Shown here piece by piece: positions 37,853 to 47,481 of a DNA stretch of 63,125 nt. The stretch covers positions 1 to 63,125 of the forward strand of contig CAJXOH010000006.1 of assembly GCA_913057895.1 (NCBI GenBank), written 5' to 3'. Origin of the DNA: an uncultured Bacteroidota bacterium. GTDB taxonomy: Bacteria; Bacteroidota; Rhodothermia; Balneolales; Balneolaceae. The number at the start of each line of letters is the position of its first letter. Position 1 is the first letter of the stretch. The translations under genes were made by a program, and so were the position numbers. The notes under the pieces were generated by a model. The model did no database searches. It had not been told where the DNA came from and worked only from the letters and a program-made list of their open reading frames with translations.

Positions 37853-38765
37853 GTGATTTTGCCCGTTTGAAATGGTTCCAGAACATCCGACCTAGGATGA
37901 GTGTGCCGATAACACTACCTACAATATACAAAAGCGGAGGCGGGGTCTCCGTTCCCATTTGGACCATCGGCGAATCGGGTGCAAACCGAACCAAAAGTAC
38001 TGCACCTGCATTATTGATAAAATGTGCCACCATAGCTGGAATAATAGATCCTGTAGCCACAGTAATGGCTCCTAATGCTACTCCTAATAATGCTAGTGGT
38101 AACATATTTGTCAGTTGCAGGTGATACAAACCAAACAACACACCTGATAACAATACAGCCATCCATGTAGATGTGGATCGTTCAAACGACCGGAGCAGGT
38201 ACCCTCGAAAGAGTACTTCTTCACAGATGGCAGGGACGACTGCGATATGAAATAATGCAAGTCCTAATGCTCCTTCCTGGCTGATGTAGGATTGGATCAT
38301 TTCAAGTTGCGAGTCTTGCAAGGCCTGAAGTGATTCAGGAACAGGAAGCAGTCCATTTATCCAGCCTGATGCCCAGACCAATGGTTGAATCACAATAAAT
38401 GCTATTGCGGCAAGTACAGAGCCCTGAAAAATTCCCGTTGTTTGTTGGAGCCGCAGGTAGCGGGATCGTTGATCATTGGCTGCAAGATGCCATCGAGTAA
38501 CTGCCCACGTTGCGATGCCCAAAAATGTAATCTGACCAATAGAGTTCCCAGCAAAGAGAAAGGATGCTTGATCTTGTAGAGCTGCCGTTGGATCGCCTTC
38601 GACCAAAGCTCCTGGGTCGCCAAAAATCATTAGAAGAGTGATTGCAGCCACCAATCCTGCAATCTGAAATAGAAAAAAGGCTCCCACCATCCAAAAAAGT
38701 GAAAGCCCTAGATCTGAAAAGCCATTTCTGTGAGCAAAAGATCGCTCGTCAGCTTGAAAGCTCAT
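37839..38765 (-). CDS. CPBP-family intramembrane metalloprotease (CAAX-prenyl-protease-like)
   Basis: 308 residues, about eight membrane helices. The three family motifs are visible: EEVLFRG (EExxxR), FGLYHL (FxxxH) and HFINN (HxxxN) within residues 185-260. The family includes CAAX proteases and bacteriocin self-immunity proteins; the target here is unknown. It sits between the DUF4199 gene (24 bp upstream) and the overlapping DUF2007 gene. Confidence 0.9.
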   Translation of the reverse strand: MSFQADERSFAHRNGFSDLGLSLFWMVGAFFLFQIAGLVAAITLLMIFGDPGALVEGDPTAALQDQASFLFAGNSIGQITFLGIATWAVTRWHLAANDQRSRYLRLQQTTGIFQGSVLAAIAFIVIQPLVWASGWINGLLPVPESLQALQDSQLEMIQSYISQEGALGLALFHIAVVPAICEEVLFRGYLLRSFERSTSTWMAVLLSGVLFGLYHLQLTNMLPLALLGVALGAITVATGSIIPAMVAHFINNAGAVLLVRFAPDSPMVQMGTETPPPLLYIVGSVIGTLILGRMFWNHFKRAKSHATI

Positions 38766-38789
38766 AGACGCAACATGGTTGGGTATAGC

Positions 38790-39353
38790 CTAAAACTCGT
38801 CTTTCTGTGCAAAAAGCTTCACCGCTAACAAAGAGGTCAAAACATTCACAATCATAAGTACAACTGCGCTAATGGCTGCTGTTTGAAGGACTCCTGTTAA
38901 TGTAAATTGCTTTTGGAGGCTCTCTACAGTTGAGTCAATCGCTTCATCTGGGATATTTGGCATTTGTTCCATATTAGCAATGGTTGAGCGAATGATTCCA
39001 TCCGCATATCCTGGGTCGATGAGGTACCAAACTTGTGAGAGAGCAACAGATGCAACAGTAATAACAAGGGCAATTTGAACACCTACCAAGGAGCCTTGTC
39101 CAAAGGACATGACTGGATTTCCCTCTTTTACTATGGCACGTACCGCTAAAAACCCTGCAAACGCCGTCAAAAAGCATGTAACCACGCCACCAATCGCCGT
39201 GGGGCCAAAAAAGCTGCCTGATGGCTCGGAATTGATTTGAACATAGCCCATTGCAATTTGAAGAACCGTGGAAACAATGCCGAAAATGAGGCCATATAGT
39301 AAAATGATACTGAAAGGAGACCCTGAAGATTGAGACAATTCTTGATCAGACAT
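38790..39353 (-). CDS. DUF4199-family membrane protein
   Basis: 187 residues with four membrane helices (LLYGLIFGIVSTVLQIAMGYV, a second around residue 55, a third around 85 and a fourth near 165). The layout with a charged loop between helices 3 and 4 matches the DUF4199 proteins found almost only in Bacteroidota and relatives. Function unknown. It is 11 bp after the DUF2085 gene. Confidence 0.75.
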   Translation of the reverse strand: MSDQELSQSSGSPFSIILLYGLIFGIVSTVLQIAMGYVQINSEPSGSFFGPTAIGGVVTCFLTAFAGFLAVRAIVKEGNPVMSFGQGSLVGVQIALVITVASVALSQVWYLIDPGYADGIIRSTIANMEQMPNIPDEAIDSTVESLQKQFTLTGVLQTAAISAVVLMIVNVLTSLLAVKLFAQKDEF

Positions 39354-39364
39354 GTGGAAAAAGA

Positions 39365-39844
39365 TTAGTTGGATGTAAAGTGGAACGCTTCTTGGATAGA
39401 GTATACCAAAAACAAGCCAAACCCAAAGCCTAAAATCGCTCGACTATCCAGCGTATTCACCCACAAACCACCCTGATTTCCCGCGACATCCACCACTTGA
39501 ATTGCAAACCACACCAAGGCCATCCATGCAAGACGTTTGGGCCACGTCTCTTCTATCCATACCGCAAACCACGGAATCAGGGCATGCAGCCAAGCACCCC
39601 ACATCACACCGCTAAAAATGCCAAAGCATCGGCTATTCACTGCCATTTGTATGCCATCAAATAGGTAGGTTCGATCTGCAAGGGCATGACAGACGGATGA
39701 AAAGGCGATATAATGCCAATGGGATAATATTGGAGCCTCCTCAAGATAGACGCCAGGGCCTAATGTGAATATCCAAAGGAGTGTGAAAAAACCTGCCGCA
39801 AGGAATGGGGCAACCCTTTGAACACCTAGAGACTGCTGTGTCAT
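39365..39844 (-). CDS. DUF2085-family membrane protein
   Basis: 159 residues, four hydrophobic helices. The DUF2085 pattern is seen in [16 protein letters not shown] followed by [13 protein letters not shown], with conserved cysteines and a histidine that could bind a metal (inference). The gene starts inside the accA stop region (4-bp overlap), which suggests translational coupling to accA. Confidence 0.8.
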   Translation of the reverse strand: MTQQSLGVQRVAPFLAAGFFTLLWIFTLGPGVYLEEAPILSHWHYIAFSSVCHALADRTYLFDGIQMAVNSRCFGIFSGVMWGAWLHALIPWFAVWIEETWPKRLAWMALVWFAIQVVDVAGNQGGLWVNTLDSRAILGFGFGLFLVYSIQEAFHFTSN

Positions 39845-40791
39845 TTTTTGGTTGTCGTGAAAGCGCCCATCGCCGTGTATTTATCTACACGCTGCTGAAT
39901 GAGCTTCTCTGTCGAAAGAGATCCAAGGCGATCCAGGCTTTCAATACATTGCTTTTTGACAGTCTCAATAGCAGCTTTCGGATCACGATGCGCTCCGCCA
40001 AGTGGCTCTTGAAGCATCCCATCAATGATTCCAAGCTCAATCATATCGGGTGCAGTTAGTTTTAACGCTTCCGCTGCCTGTTCTTTATAATCCCACGTTT
40101 TCCACAAAATAGAGGAGCAACTCTCAGGCGAGATGACGGAGTACCATGTATTCTCCAACATATACACCTCATTACCCATACCAATACCGAGTGCACCCCC
40201 GGATGCGCCTTCTCCAATCACAATTGTAATGATGGGCACCTTGAGTGTGGCCATCAGGCGTAGGTTTCGTGCGATCGCTTCCCCCTGCCCTCTCTCCTCG
40301 GCCTCAAGTCCAGGAAACGCTCCAGGTGTGTCTAAGAATGTAATCACAGGGATCCCAAATTTTTCGGCCAGCTCCATTAATCGATAGGCTTTGCGATACC
40401 CATCCGGGTTTGGCATGCCAAAGTTACGATACTGACGATCCTTGGTTGTGCGTCCTTTTTGTTGTCCAATCATCATCACTCGCCGACCCTCCAGCATAGC
40501 GAGACCACTTACAATTGCTGGGTCGTCCGCATAGGCACGATCTCCATGGAGCTCGACAAATTCGCTACACATGTGATCTATATAATCGAGTGTGTAGGGG
40601 CGATCCGGATGGCGAGCAAGCTGAACTTTCTGCCAGCGAGTTAGATTACTGTAAATGGAGGAACGCAATTCATCCACCTTTTTTTGAAGTTGCTTGACCT
40701 CTTTACTCAACATTTTATTGTCGATAGCCTGTAATTCCTCAATTTTATTCTCGAGGTCGACGATCGGTTTTTCAAAATCAAGCGTTTGCAT
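39841..40791 (-). CDS. accA: Acetyl-CoA carboxylase carboxyltransferase subunit alpha
   Basis: Transfers the carboxyl group from biotin to acetyl-CoA, the first step of fatty-acid synthesis, together with AccD (not in the window). 316 residues. Characteristic segments: [67 protein letters not shown] and [12 protein letters not shown]. It follows gldC by 19 bp. Confidence 0.97.
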   Translation of the reverse strand: MQTLDFEKPIVDLENKIEELQAIDNKMLSKEVKQLQKKVDELRSSIYSNLTRWQKVQLARHPDRPYTLDYIDHMCSEFVELHGDRAYADDPAIVSGLAMLEGRRVMMIGQQKGRTTKDRQYRNFGMPNPDGYRKAYRLMELAEKFGIPVITFLDTPGAFPGLEAEERGQGEAIARNLRLMATLKVPIITIVIGEGASGGALGIGMGNEVYMLENTWYSVISPESCSSILWKTWDYKEQAAEALKLTAPDMIELGIIDGMLQEPLGGAHRDPKAAIETVKKQCIESLDRLGSLSTEKLIQQRVDKYTAMGAFTTTKK

Positions 40792-40810
40792 AAGGCAATA
40801 TGGTCAGATT

Positions 40811-41173
40811 CTATGGTTTTTCCTTGATATCCATGCGTTCGGCAAAATAATCACAAAAATCACGCATATCTCCAGTGATTCGCTCGTCCTTCGTGGCACG
40901 TTCAAGTGAATCAGCCATGGATGTGAGTGTCTGGTGAAAAAAGATTTTCATTTCATCGACCGTCATTTTATGCGTCCACAAATCAAGCTTGAAGGTGTCT
41001 TTTGTGCGAGAGTCCCATAATGAAAGGAACATCGCTCGACTTTCTGTCTCGTCAAGTGTCGCGGTATCATCAGCGGCCCACCGAATCTCTCTAGGAATAT
41101 GATTCTCATCCACATCCACTTGAATACGGATTTCTTTGGTTGTCAACGAGGTGTCAGTCTTAGAGTCAGCCAT
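40811..41173 (-). CDS. gldC: Gliding motility protein GldC
   Basis: 120 residues. The sequence is close to GldC throughout: IRIQVDVDENHIPREIRWAADD, MFLSLWDSRTKDTFKLDLWT, then VDEMKIFFHQTL and MRDFCDYFAERM. In Flavobacterium GldC contributes to gliding but is not essential and is conserved in non-gliding relatives. Other gliding genes (gldK, L, M, N) are absent here, so it may have a different envelope role. It sits between rluD and accA with gaps of 17 and 19 bp. Confidence 0.9.
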   Translation of the reverse strand: MADSKTDTSLTTKEIRIQVDVDENHIPREIRWAADDTATLDETESRAMFLSLWDSRTKDTFKLDLWTHKMTVDEMKIFFHQTLTSMADSLERATKDERITGDMRDFCDYFAERMDIKEKP

Positions 41174-41190
41174 AGGGCCAATGGATCGTG

Positions 41191-42267
41191 TTAAATTGCA
41201 TAATGTGCATCGAGGAAAGATAAAACATCCTGAAACTCTTGTGGTAAGTCTGAGTCAAACTCCATCCAATCACCACTTGAAGGGTGTGTAAATCCTAGCG
41301 TTTTTGCATGAAGGGCTTGGGTCGGGCATGCGTCAAAACATCGTTGGAACAAATGTTTTGTTGCTCCGGTATTGATCCCATATCTCACTCGATCACCTCC
41401 ATACACAGGATCATGAAAAACTGGATGGTTGTGATGAGCTGCATGTACACGGATTTGATGCGTCCGTCCAGTCTCTAAACGGTATTCTACGAGCGATACA
41501 GTCGGGTATGCCTTCACGACTCTATAATGAGTGATTGCAGGTTTCCCGTAGCCTGGGTCGTCATTTTCACCCACCACCGCCATGACTTTGCGATCATGTT
41601 TGGATCGACCGATCGCTCCAAGATAGGTCCCTTCATCAGGTTCTGGGGTGCCCCAAACGAGTGCCTGATAGGTTCTAGCAGCGGTTTTTTCCGCAAATTG
41701 TTTTGATAATTCACTTAATGCATGATCATGTTTGGCAACAACAAGTAACCCACTTGTATCTTTGTCCAATCGATGTACAATACCAGGACGTATTGTGTCA
41801 TGATCTTGTTGAGGAAGCCCATCTTTCCCACCCGTATGGTATAAAAGTCCATTCACAAGTGTCCCCTCCCAGTTTCCAAATGCCGGATGAACGACCATAC
41901 CAGCTGGTTTGAGCACAACAAGCAAGTCGTCATCTTCATACCTGATATCGAGATCCATTTGTTCAGGTTGTGCTTCTTTGGGTGGGGGTTTGGGTAAATC
42001 GATGTCAATGACATCACCTGCTTGGACGATATAGGAAGATTTTTCCCCTTTTTGATTGACCTTGACGTATCCATCCTTGATTGCTTGCTGAACCTTTGAC
42101 CGGGTTGCATTTTGGACAAAGCCAGTGATATACACATCGAGTCGAACCTCTGTGTGTTGACCTTGGGGTACTTCAAAGGTCATTTGAGTGGTCTCAGAGG
42201 AATCTGGGTCAAGCTCATGAGATCCATGTTGGGTAGAGTGTAAGGAATCCATATTGGGTGTATCCAT
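41191..42267 (-). CDS. rluD: RluA/RluD-family large-subunit rRNA pseudouridine synthase
   Basis: About 358 residues from ATG 42267 (other in-frame starts lie up to 42315 or downstream). An N-terminal S4 RNA-binding domain (VRLDVYITGFVQNATRSKVQ) precedes the catalytic domain with the family motif HRLDKDTSGLLVVAK, which carries the catalytic aspartate, and the C-terminal ETGRTHQIRVHAAH. It is divergent from recN with 86 bp between the preferred starts. It heads the run to cdsA and TIGR01777. Confidence 0.92.
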   Translation of the reverse strand: MDTPNMDSLHSTQHGSHELDPDSSETTQMTFEVPQGQHTEVRLDVYITGFVQNATRSKVQQAIKDGYVKVNQKGEKSSYIVQAGDVIDIDLPKPPPKEAQPEQMDLDIRYEDDDLLVVLKPAGMVVHPAFGNWEGTLVNGLLYHTGGKDGLPQQDHDTIRPGIVHRLDKDTSGLLVVAKHDHALSELSKQFAEKTAARTYQALVWGTPEPDEGTYLGAIGRSKHDRKVMAVVGENDDPGYGKPAITHYRVVKAYPTVSLVEYRLETGRTHQIRVHAAHHNHPVFHDPVYGGDRVRYGINTGATKHLFQRCFDACPTQALHAKTLGFTHPSSGDWMEFDSDLPQEFQDVLSFLDAHYAI

Positions 42268-42353
42268 ATAGAGTAATGTACAAAGGTTCGAAAACTCACT
42301 GCGGACAATTCTCATCCTTCGTACTTTCGGGGGACACAGCGAAGGCGCATAGT

Positions 42354-44144
42354 ATGCTTACACAACTACACATTTCCAATTTTGCACTTATCGACGAACT
42401 CGAAATTGAGTTTGGTCCAGGGTTCACCGTATTAACCGGTCAAACTGGAGCTGGTAAAAGTATCATTATTGGGGCTCTACACATGATTCTTGGAGAAAGG
42501 GCGGATACGGAGATGATCCGTCACGGAGAGTCCAAAGCTGTGGTCGAAGCGTGGGTGGATATTTCGAAGCAAAGTGCTGTTCAAGGAGCCATTCAAGACG
42601 TTGTCCAAGTGGAGGATTCAGAGACACGCAAGCAAACACTGATTTTACGACGAGAAATTCGTAGCTCTGGAAGTAGAGCCTTTATCAATGATACACCCGT
42701 GACCGTTGCACAGATGCGTCAGATTGGCAATCAACTCGTAGATCTGCACGGTCAACATGATCACCAGATATTGCTGAATGAAGATGAGCAAAGAGGGTTG
42801 TTGGATCAACTTGGAAATGTGCCCCATGCTCGACGTGCGTATGAAGAAGCCTACAAAGAGACTCAACAAATTTACCAGGAGTATACCCAGGCTCTACGCC
42901 AAAAAGATACCGCTGATCAACGATTGCAACTGATACAATTTCAGCATAAGGAGCTCATGGACGCAGCTCTTTACCCGGAGGAGGAAGAAGAGCTTCGTGC
43001 TGAAATGAATCGACTCGATAAGTTTGAAGACCTTCAAAGCAAAGCAGGACACATTGTGAGTCTTGGCCAAGATGAGGGAAGCGGAGTCATAGAGCAGCTT
43101 CGAAAACTCAAAGGACTTCTTAGGGAGTTGCACGACTTGGAACCACAATTTGAAACCTATCTTGAAGAGTGTACATCCGCACAAGTAAGCTTACAAGATC
43201 TGTTTGATTTTACGGAGCAGTATCTCGATACCCTAGAGTTCAATCCCTCTAGATTGGAAGAGTGTCGACAACGGTATGCAAGCCTGCAGAGACTTGAGAA
43301 AAAATATACCCTCACATTGCAAGAGCTCATCGAGTATCGAGATACCATTGGAGAAGAAATTGCCTCTTTTTCATCCTCCGAAGAACGTATCGAACGCCTT
43401 GAAGACGCTTATCGAACAGCCAAAAAGACACTTGGTGAGAAAGCTATTGCACTCCATCGTGCTAGAGTCGAAGAAGGAGAAAAAACGGCTCGTGCGATCG
43501 AAAAAACATTGGACGCTATAGGGATTCCTGATGGAGAGCTAAAGGTTGAGTGTACGTGGTTGACACAGGATGGATTTGAGGTTCAAAAAGCAGATTTACA
43601 CGATGAGCTAGACTCAAGTCCACAAAACGATGCGTCGATTCCCTCAACCATTCACTGTCTAGAGCATGGAGCAGAGTCCGTTCGACTGCTCATTCGTACA
43701 AATAAGGGTGAAGCGCTCAAACCGCTTGCAAAAATTGCATCGGGTGGGGAGATCAGTCGCATTATGCTTGCCATTAAATCGATTTTAGTCGAACAACAAT
43801 CGTTACCTGTGATGATCTTTGACGAAATAGATACGGGAATTAGTGGCGGTATTTCAGAGAAAGTTGGTCGCAAGATGAGAGAAATGTCACGGCACTGCCA
43901 AATTCTTGCTATTACCCATCAAGCTCAAATAGCCTGCCAGGCAGATCATCATCATAGAGTTTGGAAGCAAGAAGTTGAGGGTCGTATGGTATCTACACTT
44001 GAACCGCTTACACAACAGGGGAGAATTGAGGAGTTAGCCACACTGTTAAGTGGTGAAGACCCCTCCAGTTATAGCGCAGAATTGGCCAAAGAGATGTTAG
44101 ATGCCGCCCAAAAAGAAATCCAACCCCTTACGCAGCAGTCGTAG
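42354..44144 (+). CDS. recN: DNA repair protein RecN
   Basis: SMC-like ATPase for double-strand-break repair. 596 residues from ATG 42354 (MLTQLHISNFALIDELEIEFG), the standard RecN N-terminus; the longer reading upstream is unlikely. The Walker A motif is GQTGAGKS, the signature is LKPLAKIASGGEISRIMLAIK and Walker B is PVMIFDEIDTGISGG. A long coiled coil fills residues 160-400. The stop overlaps lhgO by 17 bp in convergent orientation. Confidence 0.96.
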   Translation: MLTQLHISNFALIDELEIEFGPGFTVLTGQTGAGKSIIIGALHMILGERADTEMIRHGESKAVVEAWVDISKQSAVQGAIQDVVQVEDSETRKQTLILRREIRSSGSRAFINDTPVTVAQMRQIGNQLVDLHGQHDHQILLNEDEQRGLLDQLGNVPHARRAYEEAYKETQQIYQEYTQALRQKDTADQRLQLIQFQHKELMDAALYPEEEEELRAEMNRLDKFEDLQSKAGHIVSLGQDEGSGVIEQLRKLKGLLRELHDLEPQFETYLEECTSAQVSLQDLFDFTEQYLDTLEFNPSRLEECRQRYASLQRLEKKYTLTLQELIEYRDTIGEEIASFSSSEERIERLEDAYRTAKKTLGEKAIALHRARVEEGEKTARAIEKTLDAIGIPDGELKVECTWLTQDGFEVQKADLHDELDSSPQNDASIPSTIHCLEHGAESVRLLIRTNKGEALKPLAKIASGGEISRIMLAIKSILVEQQSLPVMIFDEIDTGISGGISEKVGRKMREMSRHCQILAITHQAQIACQADHHHRVWKQEVEGRMVSTLEPLTQQGRIEELATLLSGEDPSSYSAELAKEMLDAAQKEIQPLTQQS

Positions 44145-45366
44145 CTGCTAATTCAAAGTGCTCTTGTGCTTGAGATACAATCTCATCCGCGATTGCCAAG
44201 CATGCAGTTGCAGCTGGGCTTGGTGCGTTTAGTACGTGAATTTGACCTGGAATCCGTTCGTAATAAAAATCGTCAAGGATTTCACCACTCGGCAACAATG
44301 CCATGGCTCGAACGCCAGCAGGAGCGGTTTTTAGATCAGAAGCTTGGACGGCTGGTACCAATTCTTGCAACCCCTTGACGAACGCACCTTTGGATGCAGA
44401 ACGAACCATTTCATCAAGTCCCATTTTCCAGTGTTTTGCTGCCATCTTCCAAAAACCGGGGAATAAGAGCGTTTCTACGGCTTCTGGAACATCTAAGTCG
44501 AGCTTGTGATACCCTTCACGTTTAAATGCAAATACCGCATTGGGACCACACTCAACTCCTCCTAAGACCATCTTTGTGAAATGAACACCCAAAAAGGGAA
44601 ACTCAGGGTTCGGTAACGGGTAGATCAACGCATTTACAAGCCATTCAGAGGATTTCTTGAGCTCATAATACTCCCCTCTAAATGGGACGATTTGTAGATC
44701 GGTTTGTATGCCTGCTGCTCGGGCGACGACATCTGAATAGAGCCCTGCGCAATTAACAAGATATTTCGTTTTGTGCACGCGACTGCCAGCGTGGATATCT
44801 ATCTCAGGAGAATCCGTCGATCCTTTTGAATGAATACGATCGACTTTTTCACCAAAACAAAACTCAATGCCTGCGTCCGTTAGCTGTTTCTGTAACTCTC
44901 TTGAAAATCCTACATAATCAACAATTCCTGCACATGGCACGTGAATCGCTCGAGTTCCTTCAACTTCAGGTTCAATCTCCTTCATTTCTTGGCGATCTAT
45001 GACCTTGATCCCTTCAATCCCATTTTGCACCCCTCGATCAAAAATTGCCGGTAGTCGATCTGCACGGTCTTTCGCAGATTCAACAATAATTTTGCCACAA
45101 ATATCATGCTTTACATCATACGTCTGACAAAATTCGACGAGCTGATGGCGGCCATCCACACAATTCTTGGCCTTGAAACTGCCTGGTTTGTAATACACAC
45201 CAGAATGAATCACACCTGAATTATTACCGGTTTGATGCGTTGCCACACGGTTTTCTTTGTCCATTACCCGGATTGTAGAATCGGGAAAGGCTTGATGGAG
45301 TTTGTAGGCTGTAGACAATCCTACGATACCTGCCCCAACAACTGTAAAATCAACCACTTTTGACAT
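44128..45366 (-). CDS. lhgO: L-2-hydroxyglutarate oxidase/dehydrogenase
   Basis: FAD-dependent oxidation of L-2-hydroxyglutarate to 2-oxoglutarate, a metabolite-repair reaction. 412 residues from ATG 45366 (a TTG two codons upstream is also in frame). The FAD motif is VVGAGIVGLSTAYKL. HQTGNNSGVIHSGVYYKPGS and the PFRGEYYEL segment are diagnostic of LhgO rather than of glycerol-3-phosphate dehydrogenase. It is divergent from the TlpA-like gene. Confidence 0.92.
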   Translation of the reverse strand: MSKVVDFTVVGAGIVGLSTAYKLHQAFPDSTIRVMDKENRVATHQTGNNSGVIHSGVYYKPGSFKAKNCVDGRHQLVEFCQTYDVKHDICGKIIVESAKDRADRLPAIFDRGVQNGIEGIKVIDRQEMKEIEPEVEGTRAIHVPCAGIVDYVGFSRELQKQLTDAGIEFCFGEKVDRIHSKGSTDSPEIDIHAGSRVHKTKYLVNCAGLYSDVVARAAGIQTDLQIVPFRGEYYELKKSSEWLVNALIYPLPNPEFPFLGVHFTKMVLGGVECGPNAVFAFKREGYHKLDLDVPEAVETLLFPGFWKMAAKHWKMGLDEMVRSASKGAFVKGLQELVPAVQASDLKTAPAGVRAMALLPSGEILDDFYYERIPGQIHVLNAPSPAATACLAIADEIVSQAQEHFELAATTAA

Positions 45367-45438
45367 GCTCAAAGATACCGAGACTATTACGTCATGCCAA
45401 GAGGCAGGATCGAATGATTCTTGTTATCTTTAAAGGAT

Positions 45439-46020
45439 ATGATAAAATCTATGACAACATTGAACAGACATTTCGTGAAAAGACGTCACTCCTTTTTTGG
45501 TAAACCCATTTCTTTTGCCTTTTTGAGCCTCATTTTGATACTTGGTTTGACCTCATGTCAAAACCAAGAACAAGGATTCCCTGGAATGAATGATCCTCAG
45601 GCTGTCATTGATGGGGCAACGTTTCAGACCTTAGAGGGAGAGCCTGTGCGTTTGTCAGATTTTGAAGGACAATTTGTGGTTGTTGACTTTTGGGAAACAT
45701 GGTGCAGTCCTTGTATGGAAGTGTTTCCAGCCATGCAAGAACTCGAAGATGAGTATGGCGACAAGTTTACCATGCTAGCCGTAAATCTTGGCAAAGTTGA
45801 CGATATAGAGACCGTTAAAGAGTTTAAAGAGAACAATCCTTACACATTTGCCTATTTGATTGATGCCGAAAAGGCATACGACCGATTTCAAGTTCCTGGG
45901 ATTCCTTTCAAGGTAATGGTTGGGCCCAATGGGGAGGTACTCAAGGCTGAAATGGGTTCTTCAGGCCGCCAAATGGACTACAATAAAGTGAAAACATTGT
46001 ACGAACAGACTATGAATTAG
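45439..46020 (+). CDS. TlpA/ResA-like thioredoxin-fold lipoprotein
   Basis: About 193 residues from ATG 45439. The lipobox LGLTSC puts the anchored cysteine near residue 41. The mature domain is a thioredoxin fold: LSDFEGQFVVVDFWETWC then SPC, with the redox pair CSPC, and GIPFKVMVGPNG carrying the cis-proline. Such proteins reduce periplasmic cysteines, for example for cytochrome c maturation. A TATCTTTA -7-like box is at 45425-45432, but with no matching -33. A hairpin terminator follows. Confidence 0.88.
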   Translation: MIKSMTTLNRHFVKRRHSFFGKPISFAFLSLILILGLTSCQNQEQGFPGMNDPQAVIDGATFQTLEGEPVRLSDFEGQFVVVDFWETWCSPCMEVFPAMQELEDEYGDKFTMLAVNLGKVDDIETVKEFKENNPYTFAYLIDAEKAYDRFQVPGIPFKVMVGPNGEVLKAEMGSSGRQMDYNKVKTLYEQTMN

Positions 46021-46028
46021 AGCTGTCA

Positions 46029-46062
46029 CGAACCTGAGCAATAGAGTTGCTGGTTCGGTTTT
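46029..46062 (+). terminator. Intrinsic terminator after the TlpA-like gene
   Basis: CGAACC (46029-46034) pairs with GGTTCG (46052-46057) and AGCAA (46037-46041) with TTGCT (46047-46051), around the loop TAGAG with a 2-base bulge. GTTTT follows. It lies 9 bp after the stop and separates this gene from sahH. Confidence 0.75.
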
Positions 46063-46139
46063 CGTCATGCCCTGCATCAGAGTCTACCTATGTAACCCAT
46101 ATTTTTTTATACGATTAATAACCCACTAAACAACGATTC

Positions 46140-47450
46140 ATGAGTTTATCACCCAAAGAGATTCCATACAAAGTCAAAGACATCTCACTCGCTGAGTTTG
46201 GACGAAAAGAAATTGCTATTGCAGAAGCAGAGATGCCAGGTCTAATGGCCCTTCGTGAGGAATATGGAGCCAGTAAACCACTTGCAGGAGCAAGAATTGC
46301 TGGTTGCTTACACATGACGATACAAACTGCTGTCTTGATTGAAACCCTTGTAGAGCTAGGCGCAGATGTGACGTGGTCATCATGTAATATTTATTCAACC
46401 CAAGATCACGCAGCTGCGGCCATTGCAGCCGCTGGAATTCCTGTTTACGCATGGAAAGGGATGACCGAAGAGGAGTATGAGTGGTGTATTGAGCAAACCC
46501 TCACATTTGGCGCAGAAGAATTGCCATTAAACATGATTCTAGATGACGGCGGTGATTTGACAAACATGGTATTGGATCAACGCCCTGAATTTGTAGAACA
46601 TATTAAAGGGATTTCTGAAGAGACGACGACGGGCGTACATCGTCTCTATGAGCGCATGGAAAAAGGGACCCTCCCAATCCCTGCCATTAATGTGAACGAT
46701 TCTGTCACCAAGTCTAAGTTTGACAACAAGTATGGCTGCCGTGAGTCATGTGTCGATGCCATCCGTCGCGCAACGGATGTAATGATGGCTGGAAAGGTAG
46801 CTGTTGTTGCTGGATACGGTGATGTTGGAAAAGGGTCCGTAGCGTCTCTTGCTGGAGCGGGCGCACGAGTTATTGTAACTGAGATTGACCCTATTTGCGC
46901 TCTTCAAGCAGCCATGGATGGATTCGAGGTGAAAAAAATGGCTGATGCGGTGAAAGAGGCAGACATCATTGTGACAGCGACTGGAAACAAAGATATCCTC
47001 ACCTCGAAGCATTTCGAGGCTATGAAAGACAAAGCCATTGTGGGCAACATTGGTCACTTTGACAATGAAATTGATGTGAAATGGCTAAAAGAGAACACCG
47101 AAGAGATTAACATCAAGCCACAAGTCGATATGTATCGCTTCAAAGATGGTCGTGAAGTGATCCTATTATCACAGGGTCGTTTGATGAATTTAGGAAACGC
47201 AACCGGGCACCCTTCGTTTGTGATGAGTAACTCATTTACCAATCAGACGTTGGCTCAAATGGCTCTATGGCAGCGTCCGGATGAATTTGAGGTGGGTGTT
47301 CATGTCTTACCGAAAGATCTAGATGAGAAAGTTGCTCGACTTCACTTATCAAAAATTGGTGTGGAACTTGAGGAACTTAATGACGAGCAAGCTGGCTACA
47401 TCGGCGTCCCTGTGAAAGGACCCTTTAAGCCTGAGTGGTATCGTTACTAA
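46140..47450 (+). CDS. ahcY: Adenosylhomocysteinase (SAH hydrolase)
   Basis: Splits S-adenosylhomocysteine to adenosine and homocysteine, sustaining methylation. 436 residues. [16 protein letters not shown] is the substrate site, and the NAD site is [17 protein letters not shown] (about residues 220-236). The C-terminus ends in the conserved KPEWYRY with the lysine and tyrosine that reach the partner subunit's NAD. No Shine-Dalgarno sequence, and I see no SAH riboswitch in the 120-bp leader. Confidence 0.97.
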   Translation: MSLSPKEIPYKVKDISLAEFGRKEIAIAEAEMPGLMALREEYGASKPLAGARIAGCLHMTIQTAVLIETLVELGADVTWSSCNIYSTQDHAAAAIAAAGIPVYAWKGMTEEEYEWCIEQTLTFGAEELPLNMILDDGGDLTNMVLDQRPEFVEHIKGISEETTTGVHRLYERMEKGTLPIPAINVNDSVTKSKFDNKYGCRESCVDAIRRATDVMMAGKVAVVAGYGDVGKGSVASLAGAGARVIVTEIDPICALQAAMDGFEVKKMADAVKEADIIVTATGNKDILTSKHFEAMKDKAIVGNIGHFDNEIDVKWLKENTEEINIKPQVDMYRFKDGREVILLSQGRLMNLGNATGHPSFVMSNSFTNQTLAQMALWQRPDEFEVGVHVLPKDLDEKVARLHLSKIGVELEELNDEQAGYIGVPVKGPFKPEWYRY

Positions 47451-47481
47451 TCCAGCGAAAGCAGGTCTCGCTTTTGGATCT

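Noticed and set aside
42258..42353. Longer N-terminus for RecN
   Set aside because: The standard RecN start MLTQLHISNFALIDE begins at 42354; the upstream part does not look like protein of the family and runs against rluD.
46060..46139. SAH riboswitch before ahcY
   Set aside because: The leader is AT-rich and shows no structured, conserved riboswitch elements.
47454..47475. Terminator after ahcY
   Set aside because: AGCGA/TCGCT with a 9-base loop and only a few Ts is too weak to call, and it overlaps the start region of the next gene.
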